This document shows positions 20,718-31,177 of a stretch of 56,179 nt of DNA, piece by piece. The notes beneath the pieces were generated by a model. The model saw nothing but the letters and a program-made list of their open reading frames with translations, did no database searches and was not told where the DNA came from. Each line of letters begins with the position of its first letter. Within the stretch, counting starts at the first letter, position 1. Location: positions 1 through 56,179 of the forward strand of contig VHIT02000026.1 in NCBI GenBank assembly GCA_009768925.2. Reading direction: 5' to 3'. The stretch is from Cryptosporidium bovis (taxonomy: Eukaryota > Apicomplexa > Conoidasida > Eucoccidiorida > Cryptosporidiidae). The translations under genes were made by a program, and so were the position numbers.

Positions 20718-23700
20718 ATGCTATGGGGTCATCCGCAAGCTTACAATGTAATAGTTGAAATAATAGAAGTTCAGAATTTAGTATGGCCTGTAGAAATAGC
20801 TCTTACTGACAAAAAATCTAAAATTGATGCAAAATTACCAAATCCATTGGTTGAGGTTGCAATAAGAGGTCAGAGCTACTATACTGATTCTAAAGAAGCA
20901 ACATCATCATGTGCATTTAACAAAACATTTTACTTTCAGCATTTAATGTTGGATTCTTCTGAATTTCAACGATCCACAGTTGAAATAAGAGTTTTAAATC
21001 AAGGATTTTTTAAACAGGAATTAATAGGATTGTATACAGGTTCATTTGAAAAGATATATAGTTTACCAAATCATAGATTATTGAAGACACTAGTTCCAAT
21101 AACAATCCCTGAGAGGCCATCAATACCACTTGGTTATATAAGATTGTCGATATATATACTTGGTGAAAACGACTTAGTTGCACCAGAGGATTCATTTGGT
21201 TGTGATGATTCATTTGGTAACATTGTTTCTATTTCCAATCAATATATTCAAAGTACAGAACTTGCAATAACATATTACCATTTGAATTTTAATATACACT
21301 TGGCAAGAGATGTTTTGTTGCCAGATTATGCTGATTTATCACATCAAGAGGCAGATGGCTATTTACCAAGTCCTTTTGTGAGAATAGTAGTCTTAGATAA
21401 TGCGTTGGAAACAGCAATAATTAGATCTTCGCCTTCACCAGTTTGGAATGAAACCTTAAAATTCCCTGTAGGCATTCCTTGCTTAGACGATAGAATAGTT
21501 CTGGAATTATGGGATGCTCAGGGTGGTGGTGATGGTCCAAGACTTGTTGCACAAACAAAATTAAGTTTACAAGATATTCTTCAATCAGAACTAGGACCAA
21601 CATGGTTACATTTTTATGGTCAAACAACTGGACTAAGAGGAAGTGCTATCGATATTAAAAGTATTGCAATTAGTTCAATGAACTCACAATCAAATGGACA
21701 AGTAAATACGACACAAATTATACCTGTTACAATAAAGTCTTCAACTTTTGGAGTGCTTGGAATGTTTGATACAAAACACGTTGCATCATACCCATGTGTT
21801 GCTTATCTCGGGAGATTGTTAGTTTCTGCAAGCTTATCAAGAATTCCAAATCCGACTCCGATTAAAAATTTTTGTCAACCTGCTGAGTTACCTAAGGTGG
21901 ATCCATATTTACTTTGGGGTGATATTTATGAGATAAGTGGGTTAGGTCTTCCTTCAGAAGTGTATATAGAACTAAGTATTGGATCATGGACTTATTGGGT
22001 TATTCCAGATCCAAGCAATAAAATTTCTGATTCATTCCCATTAACTCCAAATTTAGGTAGAATACCAGACCAGATATTTGCTATGCCAGATATAGATATG
22101 AGTGCAGACCTATTAATAAGAGTATTCACAAAAGATGAATCACAGGATAGACCTCTGTTTCATTCATACATCAGAATTTCAACGAATGAGATGTTAAGGT
22201 ATTCTTCAGATAGACCAAGATGGTATCCATTATTGTCTGCAGCACATTATGGCATTATGGTTGGACAAGATATACCGTATGATGAAGCAGCAGCCTTATC
22301 ACATATTAAACATTATGGAATGATTTTGGGGTCATTTATTCTTAGAAAAAGTGATCAAGACAATCAATTTGAACATTTTGTGCCCTCATCCTCGAAAATA
22401 AAGAGGCCAAAAAGGATTCAATATAATTTATGTCGTTGGATTTGTAGAGCATATATATTTCAAGCAATAAGATTACCTGTAGTAGAGTCAACATTGCCGG
22501 ATTCACTTGTCATGGTAACTTTGGGAGGGGGAACAGTTCTTACTGAAGTTATACCGAAAACAGTAAATCCAGATTGGCATGAGGCATTAGTTTTTGATGC
22601 AGCTCTGCCAGAAGATTTATCAATTGCACAATGGTTAAATATAGCAGTTTTGCATGAAGATATTGTATTAGGTTCAGTAGCAATTTCACCTTTATATATT
22701 GGATTTATGAAAAAAAGTCGTCCAGAATGGTTTATATTACAGACACCTAGAACACCTGAATGTAAAGCTAGAATACTCTGTACATTTGAATTGGTAAAAA
22801 TAGGTGATATAAACAGTAATATACTATATTCATCGTTAAGCAATATCGATTTTAATTCGACATTTGGTAGCAACCTAGAAAGAAGCTCAAATGTACAACA
22901 AACAGATAAATTAAATAATTGGTTTATTCCAGATGTTACACCAACATATGTTCCATGTGATATCCATTTATTTTTAATAGGAATTAGATTAAGAAATCAA
23001 AGTGACTCTGTTAATTCAATATTTTCACTTTCCTCATCAGCAAAACCAATAATACAGTTTGAATTTGGTAGAGATCCAGAGAAACCTGAGAATAGATTGT
23101 GGATACAGCAAGCTACAGAACCAATTCAAGGTGATTCTGGAAAATACAATTACCTTAAAAATTTCTGTTTAAAATGTCATATTCCTGCATCACCAATATA
23201 CCAGACATATTTGGAAATAAGAGTTTTAGAACCTGTAAATGTTTTTGGAACAAAGTGTCGCGAGTTTGGAACTGCATATTTACATTTAAATCAACATTTA
23301 CCTTGGATAGAAGAGTATCACCAAAGATCATTAAAAACAGAATTTCAGTATTTACCACCGTTGATGTCAACTAAGAAATGGTTAAATAGTGGTAAAAAGT
23401 TTTTAAGTAAATATTACAAAGGACCGTGGAAGTTCTGGAAGAATAAAGTTAGTGAATCGCCATCATTATCTCCAAAAATGAATTTAAGTGGAAGTTCTAG
23501 TTCAAAATTGTCATATAGGTCGTCATTGATATCATTGCCTACTGGTGAGATAGTAAACAATGTTGGGTTATGTGATGATTTTAATGATATTTCATTTGGA
23601 AATGAAGAATATGATGAATTAGGTAATAGTTATTATAATAGGCAAGGAGATAATGAAAATAATATAAAACTACCATTAAATAATGATGAAAAAAGTGAAT

Positions 23701-26291
23701 TTGATGACTTCTTTGACATATTCTACGAACAATCTTCAACAATACCAGCGGATAACAGCCAACTTATAAAAGATAAAACACTTTTATTATCGACAGACAA
23801 TAAATTTGAGATAGGGTTACCAAATTTAATACAGGATTTCTTCTTTAGTAATGATGGTAATAATGTAAAATATGGTAAAGAAAGTATTCAAGAAAACGAT
23901 ATTAATACGAGTGAATTAAACAAAGAACTGTCGCCAATAAATTTTTTAAAATCAAATGAGCTTTATAATAACTATTATAATTTAACTGAAGAAGAATCAT
24001 TTGCAAATGATCCGGCATTAAATATACCAATACATGATTTAGAAGCACTAAATTCATGTATATCTTCTATGGAGTCATACATAAAACCAATTATAGATGA
24101 TAAATCAACTGAAAATTACTACATGCTATCCGAAAATATAAGAGATAAGACAAATAAATATTATAATATATCGAAAAATATTAATTGGGGAATAAGATCA
24201 CAACTTTATGATACAAATGTTAAAAAAATGTTAAATAATGAAAAAATGAATCTTGATTGGTTTTTAAAATACGAATTATATGAAGATTTTGGTGAAATTG
24301 ACACCAATGAGTTACTACTTGAAATGGAAGATGATGACAATAATGATTGTCAGGATGAATTAAACCATGAATATGAGACAGAATTAGATATGGATGAATT
24401 ACCATATGATTCAATACCAATAATATCAGCAAATAGAGTAGGAGAAGCAGAAGTTGTTGGATTCTTGAAAATATATTGTAAAATACTATCGAGATATTCA
24501 ATTAATAGGAATATTAATTATAAAATAAGTGACGAAAATGATAATATGAATATCCAAAACAAAGGTGAGGATCAATTAATTGCAAAAACACCCGTACCGA
24601 AATTATTAAATTTATCTTCAAGAGAAATAAAAGAAAATCAAATAAGAGAATTAAGAAAAAGCAGTATTAATATGAATATAGCTGACGGTAATGTTAATAA
24701 TTATATGGATATAGGAAATATGAATAATAGATCATTTTCATCATCAAATTACTCATTAGTATCATCTTCGTCATCATCATCATTTATGACTAAATTACAC
24801 AACAGACGTTTTTCATTATCATCATTCGAAGGCGATGTATTAAGTAATACAAGTGATAGTAGTTATGTAAAAGATGGCTATTACTATGATCCACTGTTAG
24901 AGAAGTTAAAGAGGCAAATAGCAGATATTAGTCGTTTAAAGGTTAGAATATATGTGTTAACAGGACATGGGTTTGTTCCACCGAAGGTAAATACGAGAAA
25001 TGCGTTATTAGCTCTAAGTGGAACTGGTGGTTGTTCAAGTGATAATGAAGCAAATTGGTATATAAACGTTAAAACAGGTCCAAATTCAACAAGCTCATTG
25101 GATATAAGTAATGCAGGCAATAGTGGTTACAATATTAGAAATAGTAGTAACATTGACAGTAATAATAACAATAATAATAGAAATAATATAGGTAATGTAA
25201 TTACGTGTTTTAAAGGAGGAATATTTGAAATAAATGATGCTGAAAGTATATCAAAAGGTTTTTCTCCAGATTTTTACAAATCATATGAATTAGATGCAAT
25301 ATTACCAGTAAATGCATTATTAACGATATCAATAATGAATAAGAGTAGTAATATATCAACATTTTACGGAAGAACATATATAGATATAGAAGATCGTTTT
25401 TTTCATCCATTATATCAAAAAACATTAAATTCTGACACATTGTTACCTATTGAAATAAGACAATTATATTCACAAAATGATGATTTGGTAAGTAATATAA
25501 CACAAGGTTCAGTTGGCAGTTTGAGATGTTGGATACATGTATTACCACCAGAAATAGCAATTTTAAGACCGTTATATCCATTAAATCCACCAACGGCAGA
25601 AATATGTCAGGTAAGAGTAGTAATATATAAATTAAAGAATATACCAATATCAAAATTAGTGAATAATTCAGGGATGACTGGTTTAATAAAATTTGGTGAA
25701 CCGTCAATATCATTAATGGTTAAAGGTCTAATGTCGCCAAATAGTAACACGGTAATAGAGCAGGATACAGATACACATTGGAATAGTAGTGACGGAACAG
25801 CTGTATTTAATTGGAGGTTCGTATTTAATGTACCAGTTCCATGCCATTTTCCAATATTACGTTTACAAGTATGGAATAGAGGTTTATTGGTATTTGGTGA
25901 CGCATTATCAGAGTGTTCACTTGATTTATCAAGCTATTTAATGAGGTCTAGAAAATTAAATAGTAAAATAAATATAAATCGTACATTGATAAATATGTGC
26001 CATCCAGCAAGACCAAATGAGAAAAGAGGTGAAATGGAAATAGAGATATCTATATTGCCATTATCATTAGCAGAATCAATGCCAGTAGGTATAGGACGTG
26101 AAGAGCCGAATAGAGATCCGTATTTGCCAGATGTAACTGATCATAGAAATTATATTACAACAAGTGCATTCGGTAAAGGGTTCTTCACAGCAACATCAAA
26201 TGTAAAGTGGGGTGCGAAACTATTAACATGGTTAATTACAGCGGTAGTTATAATAACAATATTGTCACTATTAATCAAATTATTCAAATAA
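20718..26291 (+). CDS. Ferlin, multi-C2 tail-anchored membrane protein
   Basis: 1857 residues. C2-like domains can be seen at about 8-140, 190-290 (NFNIHLARDVLLPDY ... VWNETLKFPV), 360-490, 570-670 (VNPDWHEALVFDAALPEDL), 740-870, 1410-1590 and 1630-1740 (QVRVVIYKLKNIPI ... FNWRFVFNVPVP). A single C-terminal membrane span is at about 1833-1855 (LTWLITAVVIITILSLLIKL), leaving almost no lumenal tail. This plan matches ferlins, calcium/lipid-binding proteins that drive vesicle fusion. Toxoplasma ferlins act in microneme and rhoptry secretion, so a role in secretory-organelle release is likely. Between about 880 and 1390 lies a ~500-residue acidic Asn/Ser/Asp-rich insertion, unusual for the family. 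Few canonical five-Asp calcium sites are obvious, so some C2 domains may bind lipid without calcium. I cannot decide which apicomplexan ferlin (FER1, FER2 or other) it matches. Confidence 0.9.
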   Translation: MLWGHPQAYNVIVEIIEVQNLVWPVEIALTDKKSKIDAKLPNPLVEVAIRGQSYYTDSKEATSSCAFNKTFYFQHLMLDSSEFQRSTVEIRVLNQGFFKQELIGLYTGSFEKIYSLPNHRLLKTLVPITIPERPSIPLGYIRLSIYILGENDLVAPEDSFGCDDSFGNIVSISNQYIQSTELAITYYHLNFNIHLARDVLLPDYADLSHQEADGYLPSPFVRIVVLDNALETAIIRSSPSPVWNETLKFPVGIPCLDDRIVLELWDAQGGGDGPRLVAQTKLSLQDILQSELGPTWLHFYGQTTGLRGSAIDIKSIAISSMNSQSNGQVNTTQIIPVTIKSSTFGVLGMFDTKHVASYPCVAYLGRLLVSASLSRIPNPTPIKNFCQPAELPKVDPYLLWGDIYEISGLGLPSEVYIELSIGSWTYWVIPDPSNKISDSFPLTPNLGRIPDQIFAMPDIDMSADLLIRVFTKDESQDRPLFHSYIRISTNEMLRYSSDRPRWYPLLSAAHYGIMVGQDIPYDEAAALSHIKHYGMILGSFILRKSDQDNQFEHFVPSSSKIKRPKRIQYNLCRWICRAYIFQAIRLPVVESTLPDSLVMVTLGGGTVLTEVIPKTVNPDWHEALVFDAALPEDLSIAQWLNIAVLHEDIVLGSVAISPLYIGFMKKSRPEWFILQTPRTPECKARILCTFELVKIGDINSNILYSSLSNIDFNSTFGSNLERSSNVQQTDKLNNWFIPDVTPTYVPCDIHLFLIGIRLRNQSDSVNSIFSLSSSAKPIIQFEFGRDPEKPENRLWIQQATEPIQGDSGKYNYLKNFCLKCHIPASPIYQTYLEIRVLEPVNVFGTKCREFGTAYLHLNQHLPWIEEYHQRSLKTEFQYLPPLMSTKKWLNSGKKFLSKYYKGPWKFWKNKVSESPSLSPKMNLSGSSSSKLSYRSSLISLPTGEIVNNVGLCDDFNDISFGNEEYDELGNSYYNRQGDNENNIKLPLNNDEKSEFDDFFDIFYEQSSTIPADNSQLIKDKTLLLSTDNKFEIGLPNLIQDFFFSNDGNNVKYGKESIQENDINTSELNKELSPINFLKSNELYNNYYNLTEEESFANDPALNIPIHDLEALNSCISSMESYIKPIIDDKSTENYYMLSENIRDKTNKYYNISKNINWGIRSQLYDTNVKKMLNNEKMNLDWFLKYELYEDFGEIDTNELLLEMEDDDNNDCQDELNHEYETELDMDELPYDSIPIISANRVGEAEVVGFLKIYCKILSRYSINRNINYKISDENDNMNIQNKGEDQLIAKTPVPKLLNLSSREIKENQIRELRKSSINMNIADGNVNNYMDIGNMNNRSFSSSNYSLVSSSSSSSFMTKLHNRRFSLSSFEGDVLSNTSDSSYVKDGYYYDPLLEKLKRQIADISRLKVRIYVLTGHGFVPPKVNTRNALLALSGTGGCSSDNEANWYINVKTGPNSTSSLDISNAGNSGYNIRNSSNIDSNNNNNNRNNIGNVITCFKGGIFEINDAESISKGFSPDFYKSYELDAILPVNALLTISIMNKSSNISTFYGRTYIDIEDRFFHPLYQKTLNSDTLLPIEIRQLYSQNDDLVSNITQGSVGSLRCWIHVLPPEIAILRPLYPLNPPTAEICQVRVVIYKLKNIPISKLVNNSGMTGLIKFGEPSISLMVKGLMSPNSNTVIEQDTDTHWNSSDGTAVFNWRFVFNVPVPCHFPILRLQVWNRGLLVFGDALSECSLDLSSYLMRSRKLNSKININRTLINMCHPARPNEKRGEMEIEISILPLSLAESMPVGIGREEPNRDPYLPDVTDHRNYITTSAFGKGFFTATSNVKWGAKLLTWLITAVVIITILSLLIKLFK

Positions 26292-26355
26292 TAAATGATA
26301 ACGACAAATATAAACATTTAAAAGTTAAATAAATAATAGATAACCAACAGACCAA

Positions 26356-27056
26356 TCATAATAGTATCGAAAATGGATTTCTATCTACATAATTTTTTTT
26401 TTTATTATATTTACGGTTATTATCCAACTGCAAATTGTGTTTACCAATATCGTTATCATAAATATTAAATTGATTGATTTGAATATCATCATTTATATTA
26501 TTTTTTTTGTTGTTATTTATATTATCAATACTATTGGCATTTTTATCTATCCACAAATGGTCAATATACTTATTTTTAATGAATTTCTTGAGTTTATTGT
26601 AGTCACTAAAATATGTTTCTGAATCATAAGGAAATGATTCAATATTGCTAAGATATTTTTGAGCATCACTCTAAAAAAAGAAAAGTAATTCAGTTCTAAA
26701 GAAAAAATAAGTAAACTTACATAGTTTCCATTATTGCATATATATTTAACTTCATTCAAGGTCCATTTTGATAGTGATATGCTCTTTACCTTATGATTAA
26801 ATTCTCGACTTTAAATACAGTTAATGTTTTAAAAATATATATTTGTAATGTAAGTATTACATAGGTTGTGAGTTTTGGTAAGTATAACTTACTGTATTCC
26901 GGAACAAGCAGAACATACAAATGTTCCAAAATCTAAGCAAATGTAATTTGGACCTATTTCGTTGCAATTTGCACATTTTCTATTGAAATTACAGCTCTTT
27001 TGAAATGATCTTATAATTTCAATAAGCGAGTTATCATTTTCAGTGCAAGTATTCAT
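26356..27056 (-). CDS. ArfGAP domain protein (AGFG/AGD14-like), three exons
   Basis: Exons 26893-27056, 26721-26808 and 26356-26670, joined across GT-AG introns of 84 and 50 bp, give 188 residues. The frame and the family signature are restored exactly by this splicing. The ArfGAP zinc finger is C28-x2-C31-x16-C48-x2-C51. It is followed by SGIHREFNHKVKSISLSKWT, which spans the first splice junction and contains the arginine finger (R56). The domain ends with an IKNKYIDHLWID-like segment. ArfGAPs stimulate GTP hydrolysis on Arf, controlling coat release in Golgi/endosome traffic. The CSGIHREF-KVKSIS form is that of the AGFG/Hrb and plant AGD14 branch. The tail after the domain is short, Asn-rich and low complexity. 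The gene is convergent with ferlin (64 bp) and divergent from the helicase. Family confidence is high; splice sites are inferred. Confidence 0.88.
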
Positions 27057-27740
27057 TTTTTATGTATTGAAGTCGTATTGAGTTAATTTTAATTTTTTTT
27101 ATCATTAATTTATATTTGACAAGTATTGGTTTATTTTGTGCTAAGTACCGTGCGCCACACATGCAGTATTTTCATTAATGTTACTCTTTTACTAGACTTT
27201 TTGTTATGTATGCTCCATAAAATTGCTCATTAATTAATGAACGAAGTGTATTCTTTGAGAAAGAAAAAAGAATCAATGCATTGATTTTTATGGAGCTTAG
27301 CCTAATTGTAGTTTTTATGTGGTTCTATTGATGCAAGTGGCAATAGGAATAGAGGTGTGTTAGTTTTAAGCAAAAACAAAAAGAATGTTTGACTTTTATT
27401 CAATAATAATTATTATTGTTGCTCAAGTTTTTTTTTGAATTTTTCTTAATTTATCATTATGCAAACAGGAAATTACATGCTAAAAGATAATTTAGAGTTT
27501 TTACCGCGTGATTATGAATATAAAAAATTAAAAGTAATTTTTAGAGTAAAGGCTTAGTATATAAAGGAAAGGAAAACAAGATAAACTAGAGAGAATAGTT
27601 TATAATAAGGGGTCTTGAAGTGGTGGTAGTTTAACTGGGATATTAAAAGTAAAATTTTCGAGTATTTTTTGTTTATAGTCTTATCATTTTTTTTGTGTTG
27701 CATAGTGGATATAATATATGAAAAATAAGAGAATAGTATT
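27057..27740. other. Divergent intergenic region (ArfGAP / SMARCAL1-like)
   Basis: 684 bp with no reading frame of note. It contains an 11-bp perfect inverted repeat (listed separately) and ACCGCG near 27504. Otherwise AT runs. Confidence 0.45.
27212..27296. repeat. Inverted repeat, 11-bp arms GCTCCATAAAA
   Basis: Arms at 27212-27222 and 27286-27296 are exact reverse complements, separated by 63 bp that contains smaller palindromes (ATTAATTAAT, CAATGCATTG). It lies about 156 bp upstream of the ArfGAP ATG and 445 bp upstream of the helicase ATG. It could form a cruciform or be a paired binding site; function unknown. Confidence 0.6.
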
Positions 27741-30500
27741 ATGAATATACTTGATGTAGGTAAATACAAAGGTAAAGAGTTCGAATATGTAGTGAAAAAT
27801 GATCCAGGGTATGCAAGATGGGTTTTGAGTTTGGAGTCACCAACAAATAGGTCACTAGTAGAGTTTTCAAACTACTTAAAAAACAGAGGTTATGTGAAAG
27901 TTGGTATGAATATAACAAAAGAAAGCAACATTAGCAATGAATCGAATAGTTTTGTGATGGTGAATGGGTTGAAAGTACCAAATAATAGTAGTTCACATAA
28001 CGAAACAAATAAATATAATTTATTTAGTAATGGAGTGAACAAATGTTTAGTTGGGAACAACATAAATAACAGCCAAGAAATTTCTGATAGTAGCAGTGGT
28101 AATTTTTCGAGAATTGAAGAATCGAAGATAATTTATGACAATAAAAGTGAATATATTAAAAAAAATGAAAACAAAGGAAAAGATTTTATTGAGAATAATA
28201 ACAATATGAATATAAGTAACGGCTATGACCATTTAAATTTTGGAATAGATAATAAAAAGGATGATATAATTATAGAATGTGAGAAAGAATTAAACGAACT
28301 TATTTCTGATGCAACCATAATGGGAAATGAGTTAAATACCGTGTTATCTGGGAAAAAAATAAAATTAGATTGTGGTATAATATTTTCACTAGTTAGTCCA
28401 ACGATGTTTAGGATATCTTCTGAGAAGAATAACAAGTCATCTATGTCTCTTCCAAAAATATTAGGGGACTACTTAAAGGAATACAAAATAAATGAGAACA
28501 TAATATCTAGGAAAATTAGATTGTCTCATACGGGTGTGCATGGAATAGACTCAAAACCATATGGCAGTTTATTTATTTTTCCAGGGATTTACTATGAAAA
28601 ATTGATTAATAGAATAAAAGATAGGTTCGATTGTAATTTAAGTCCAGTGCCGGAATTTATATTGGATAACTTTCCAGAATTTAAAAATTACGAGATTGAA
28701 GATATAGACGGTGATTATGAGAAAATATCAGATCTAACACCTAAGTATGATCCAAATACAATAGATTCTTCAGATTGTGGTATTTGTAATGGTTGTATAT
28801 ACGAAAATGTATGTTATGAGTCACTAAATTATTTAAAAATGAATTATCCTAATTTATATAATTCACTAAGACCATTTCAAAAAATTGGGGTTTTAACCGG
28901 TTTAAAGAAAGAAGGAAGAATATTAATAGGTGACGAGATGGGACTGGGAAAAACTCTTCAGGCTTTATCAATAATAACTTACTTTAAAAGTGAATGGCCT
29001 GTTTTGATAATATGCCCTTCTTCAATTAGGTTTCAGTGGTACCAACAAGCATTGGATTGGTTATCTCCAGCGGTAAGTAAGTCAAATATAAGTTTAATTA
29101 GGACAAGTAATGACGAATATAATAGAAAATGTAGTATAATAATAATATCTTATGATCTTATAACAAGAAATGAACACTTTAGATCTTATTTTGGGAGTAG
29201 TTTTAGGGTTGTAATTTCAGATGAATCCCATTTTCTAAAAAATTCAACGGCGAAAAGAACTCAGACTATAGTTCCAATACTTCATAATGCAAAAAGGGTT
29301 ATATTATTAAGTGGTACCCCGGCATTAAATAATCCAACAGAACTTTATGAACAAATAAACGCAATAGTTAAGCCTAATCCAGAGTTTTACATAAATTTGG
29401 ACAAAAAAGGTACTAATTTAAACAATACTAAAAAACAAAAAAAGACCAAGGGTAAAAAACACAAATCTTCTATGAAGGTAGTTAAAGATGGGTGTGAAGA
29501 ATACAGCGATGAAAGCAATAGTAGTGATGATTTGTTAGTAGATAGAAAAAAGAAAAGACTTATTAAACAAATACCTAAAAATGGAGGAAATGATTTAAAT
29601 GTTTTAATTATATCCCCAAGATTTCCAAATTATTTGGATTTTGCACATAGATATAGTGATATAAGAATAAACAAATTTAGCCATAAAAAAGAGTTTTATG
29701 GGAGTAGAAATACCGAGGAGCTTCATTTATTTATTAGAAAATCAGCGATGATAAGAAGACTTAAAAAGCAAGTTCTTAGCGAATTACCTCCTAAACAAAG
29801 AAGCAGAATACCTCTTGAAATCAAAGATAAATCGGGACTTAAAAAAATAAGAGAATTATTATCTGATTCTAATATTCAACAGGATAATACTGAACTAGAT
29901 GATAACGACTTAAAAGTGTCTAGTTTGCATAAATTAACTTGTGAAATAAAAACTCAACCTGTACAAGAATATATTGAATACTTATTAGATTCAAGTGATG
30001 ATAAGTACGTTATATTTGCTCATCATCACATTATGCTTGATGCTATTGAATCTGTTCTCCTTAAACGTCGTAAAAATAATTATTCTAATAATCAAACTGG
30101 CTGTTCATCTAGGCCTTTTCTTTTCATTAGAATAGATGGTAAAACTTCTGGAACAAAAAGGGAGGAATATGTTAAGGAATTTCAAAGTAATACCAACTGT
30201 AAGATTGCACTTTTATCTATAACTGCATGTGGACAGGGACTTAATTTAACTAGTGCAGGAACAGTTATATTTGCCGAATTATATTGGGTTCCTGGAACAA
30301 TGCTACAGGCAGAAGATCGTTGTCACAGAATAGGGACTAATTACTCATCTATAAACATTCATTACTTGATTGCAGAAGATACCTTGGATGATAAAATGTG
30401 GGGAACTCTTTGCAGAAAACAGAAAATAATGGCTTCTACGTTAGATGGAATTGACAAGAGGAAAGACGATATTCAGCACTTTATCGTTAATGAAAGGTAA
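27741..30500 (+). CDS. SMARCAL1/ZRANB3-type SNF2 ATPase (annealing helicase family)
   Basis: 919 residues. The first ~50 (GKYKGKEFEYVVKNDPGYAR) resemble the short 'KYKG...DPxYxxW' module found in some exonucleases and helicases. An Asn/Ser-rich linker follows. Four cysteines lie at 346, 349, 352 and 358, just before the ATPase. SNF2 motifs: Walker A GDEMGLGKT at about 396-404, DESH at about 493, LSGTPALNNP at about 523, and C-terminal helicase motifs ACGQGLNLTSAGTVIFAE and QAEDRCHRIG at about 855. The SGTPALNNP-ELY form and the overall arrangement fit the SMARCAL1/HARP branch, which anneals RPA-coated single strands and remodels stalled forks. A basic insertion rich in Lys and Ser (about 555-610) sits within the core. 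Family is confident; subfamily is likely but not certain. Confidence 0.88.
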   Translation: MNILDVGKYKGKEFEYVVKNDPGYARWVLSLESPTNRSLVEFSNYLKNRGYVKVGMNITKESNISNESNSFVMVNGLKVPNNSSSHNETNKYNLFSNGVNKCLVGNNINNSQEISDSSSGNFSRIEESKIIYDNKSEYIKKNENKGKDFIENNNNMNISNGYDHLNFGIDNKKDDIIIECEKELNELISDATIMGNELNTVLSGKKIKLDCGIIFSLVSPTMFRISSEKNNKSSMSLPKILGDYLKEYKINENIISRKIRLSHTGVHGIDSKPYGSLFIFPGIYYEKLINRIKDRFDCNLSPVPEFILDNFPEFKNYEIEDIDGDYEKISDLTPKYDPNTIDSSDCGICNGCIYENVCYESLNYLKMNYPNLYNSLRPFQKIGVLTGLKKEGRILIGDEMGLGKTLQALSIITYFKSEWPVLIICPSSIRFQWYQQALDWLSPAVSKSNISLIRTSNDEYNRKCSIIIISYDLITRNEHFRSYFGSSFRVVISDESHFLKNSTAKRTQTIVPILHNAKRVILLSGTPALNNPTELYEQINAIVKPNPEFYINLDKKGTNLNNTKKQKKTKGKKHKSSMKVVKDGCEEYSDESNSSDDLLVDRKKKRLIKQIPKNGGNDLNVLIISPRFPNYLDFAHRYSDIRINKFSHKKEFYGSRNTEELHLFIRKSAMIRRLKKQVLSELPPKQRSRIPLEIKDKSGLKKIRELLSDSNIQQDNTELDDNDLKVSSLHKLTCEIKTQPVQEYIEYLLDSSDDKYVIFAHHHIMLDAIESVLLKRRKNNYSNNQTGCSSRPFLFIRIDGKTSGTKREEYVKEFQSNTNCKIALLSITACGQGLNLTSAGTVIFAELYWVPGTMLQAEDRCHRIGTNYSSINIHYLIAEDTLDDKMWGTLCRKQKIMASTLDGIDKRKDDIQHFIVNER

Positions 30501-30673
30501 TTAATTAAGCAGACATGAGCAAGGTAAACATTTGTTAGTGTAAATAACAAACAAAATATAACCCATAAATCATTTAAAACACTGTAATTAAAAGAAAAAA
30601 AAAGATTAACAAGTAATTTTCTTTATTAAGTGAGGAAATCGGAATTTATATGATTATATAGTATAATTTTTAT

Positions 30674-31177
30674 CTAATCAACCCTATTTTTCCTTCTTCT
30701 CATAGTGTTTCCGGATTTATTTGTATTATCATCTGTGGTATTTGAACTTAATTCTTCATTAGTGTCACTTCCTTTTTTAGTTGAATTATTTTTATTCAAA
30801 TTGCAAACTTCACGTTTGCAATCACCACCTTCCTCATTGACTTCACCTTTAACTGCGTTTTTACTCTGTTTCTCACGTTTTCTAATCGAATATATTACAT
30901 ATACACCACCAACTACAGTTAAGAATGTTATTATATACATTGAATATGTTGTGAAGTCATCCATTTCTTCTGGCCTGTAAAAATGTGCTTTCCAAAGAGC
31001 AGCGGAAGTGGCTGCCCCAATTGCAACCATGCTCACGTAATTAATATCATCACTCTCAGCGGAAGATAAAGGTTCAGGATCTATAAGACCATACAAATTC
31101 CAAATATCGTTGTTTCTCACATTTTTTCGTTGTTCATTGTTATTGCTATTATTGTCACTATTTGAAATAGTTGTCAT
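30674..31177 (-). CDS. Small membrane protein, unknown function
   Basis: 167 residues. A hydrophilic Asn/Ser N-terminus of ~45 residues is followed by a weakly hydrophobic segment at 47-63 (YVSMVAIGAATSAALW), a short hydrophilic turn (HFYRPEEMDD), and a clear membrane span at 78-98 (MYIITFLTVVGGVYVIYSI). A basic RKREK stop-transfer flank and a charged ~65-residue tail ending RRRKNRVD follow. No signal peptide. The hairpin of two hydrophobic segments suggests an internal organelle membrane (ER or mitochondrion-related), with the tail in the cytosol by the positive-inside rule. Not recognised as a named family. Convergent with the SNF2 gene, 173 bp apart. Confidence 0.65.
   Translation of the reverse strand: MTTISNSDNNSNNNEQRKNVRNNDIWNLYGLIDPEPLSSAESDDINYVSMVAIGAATSAALWKAHFYRPEEMDDFTTYSMYIITFLTVVGGVYVIYSIRKREKQSKNAVKGEVNEEGGDCKREVCNLNKNNSTKKGSDTNEELSSNTTDDNTNKSGNTMRRRKNRVD

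Noticed and set aside
26356-26759. Two separate small minus-strand frames past the ferlin stop
   Set aside because: They are exon 3 and exon 2 pieces of the spliced ArfGAP gene, not independent genes.
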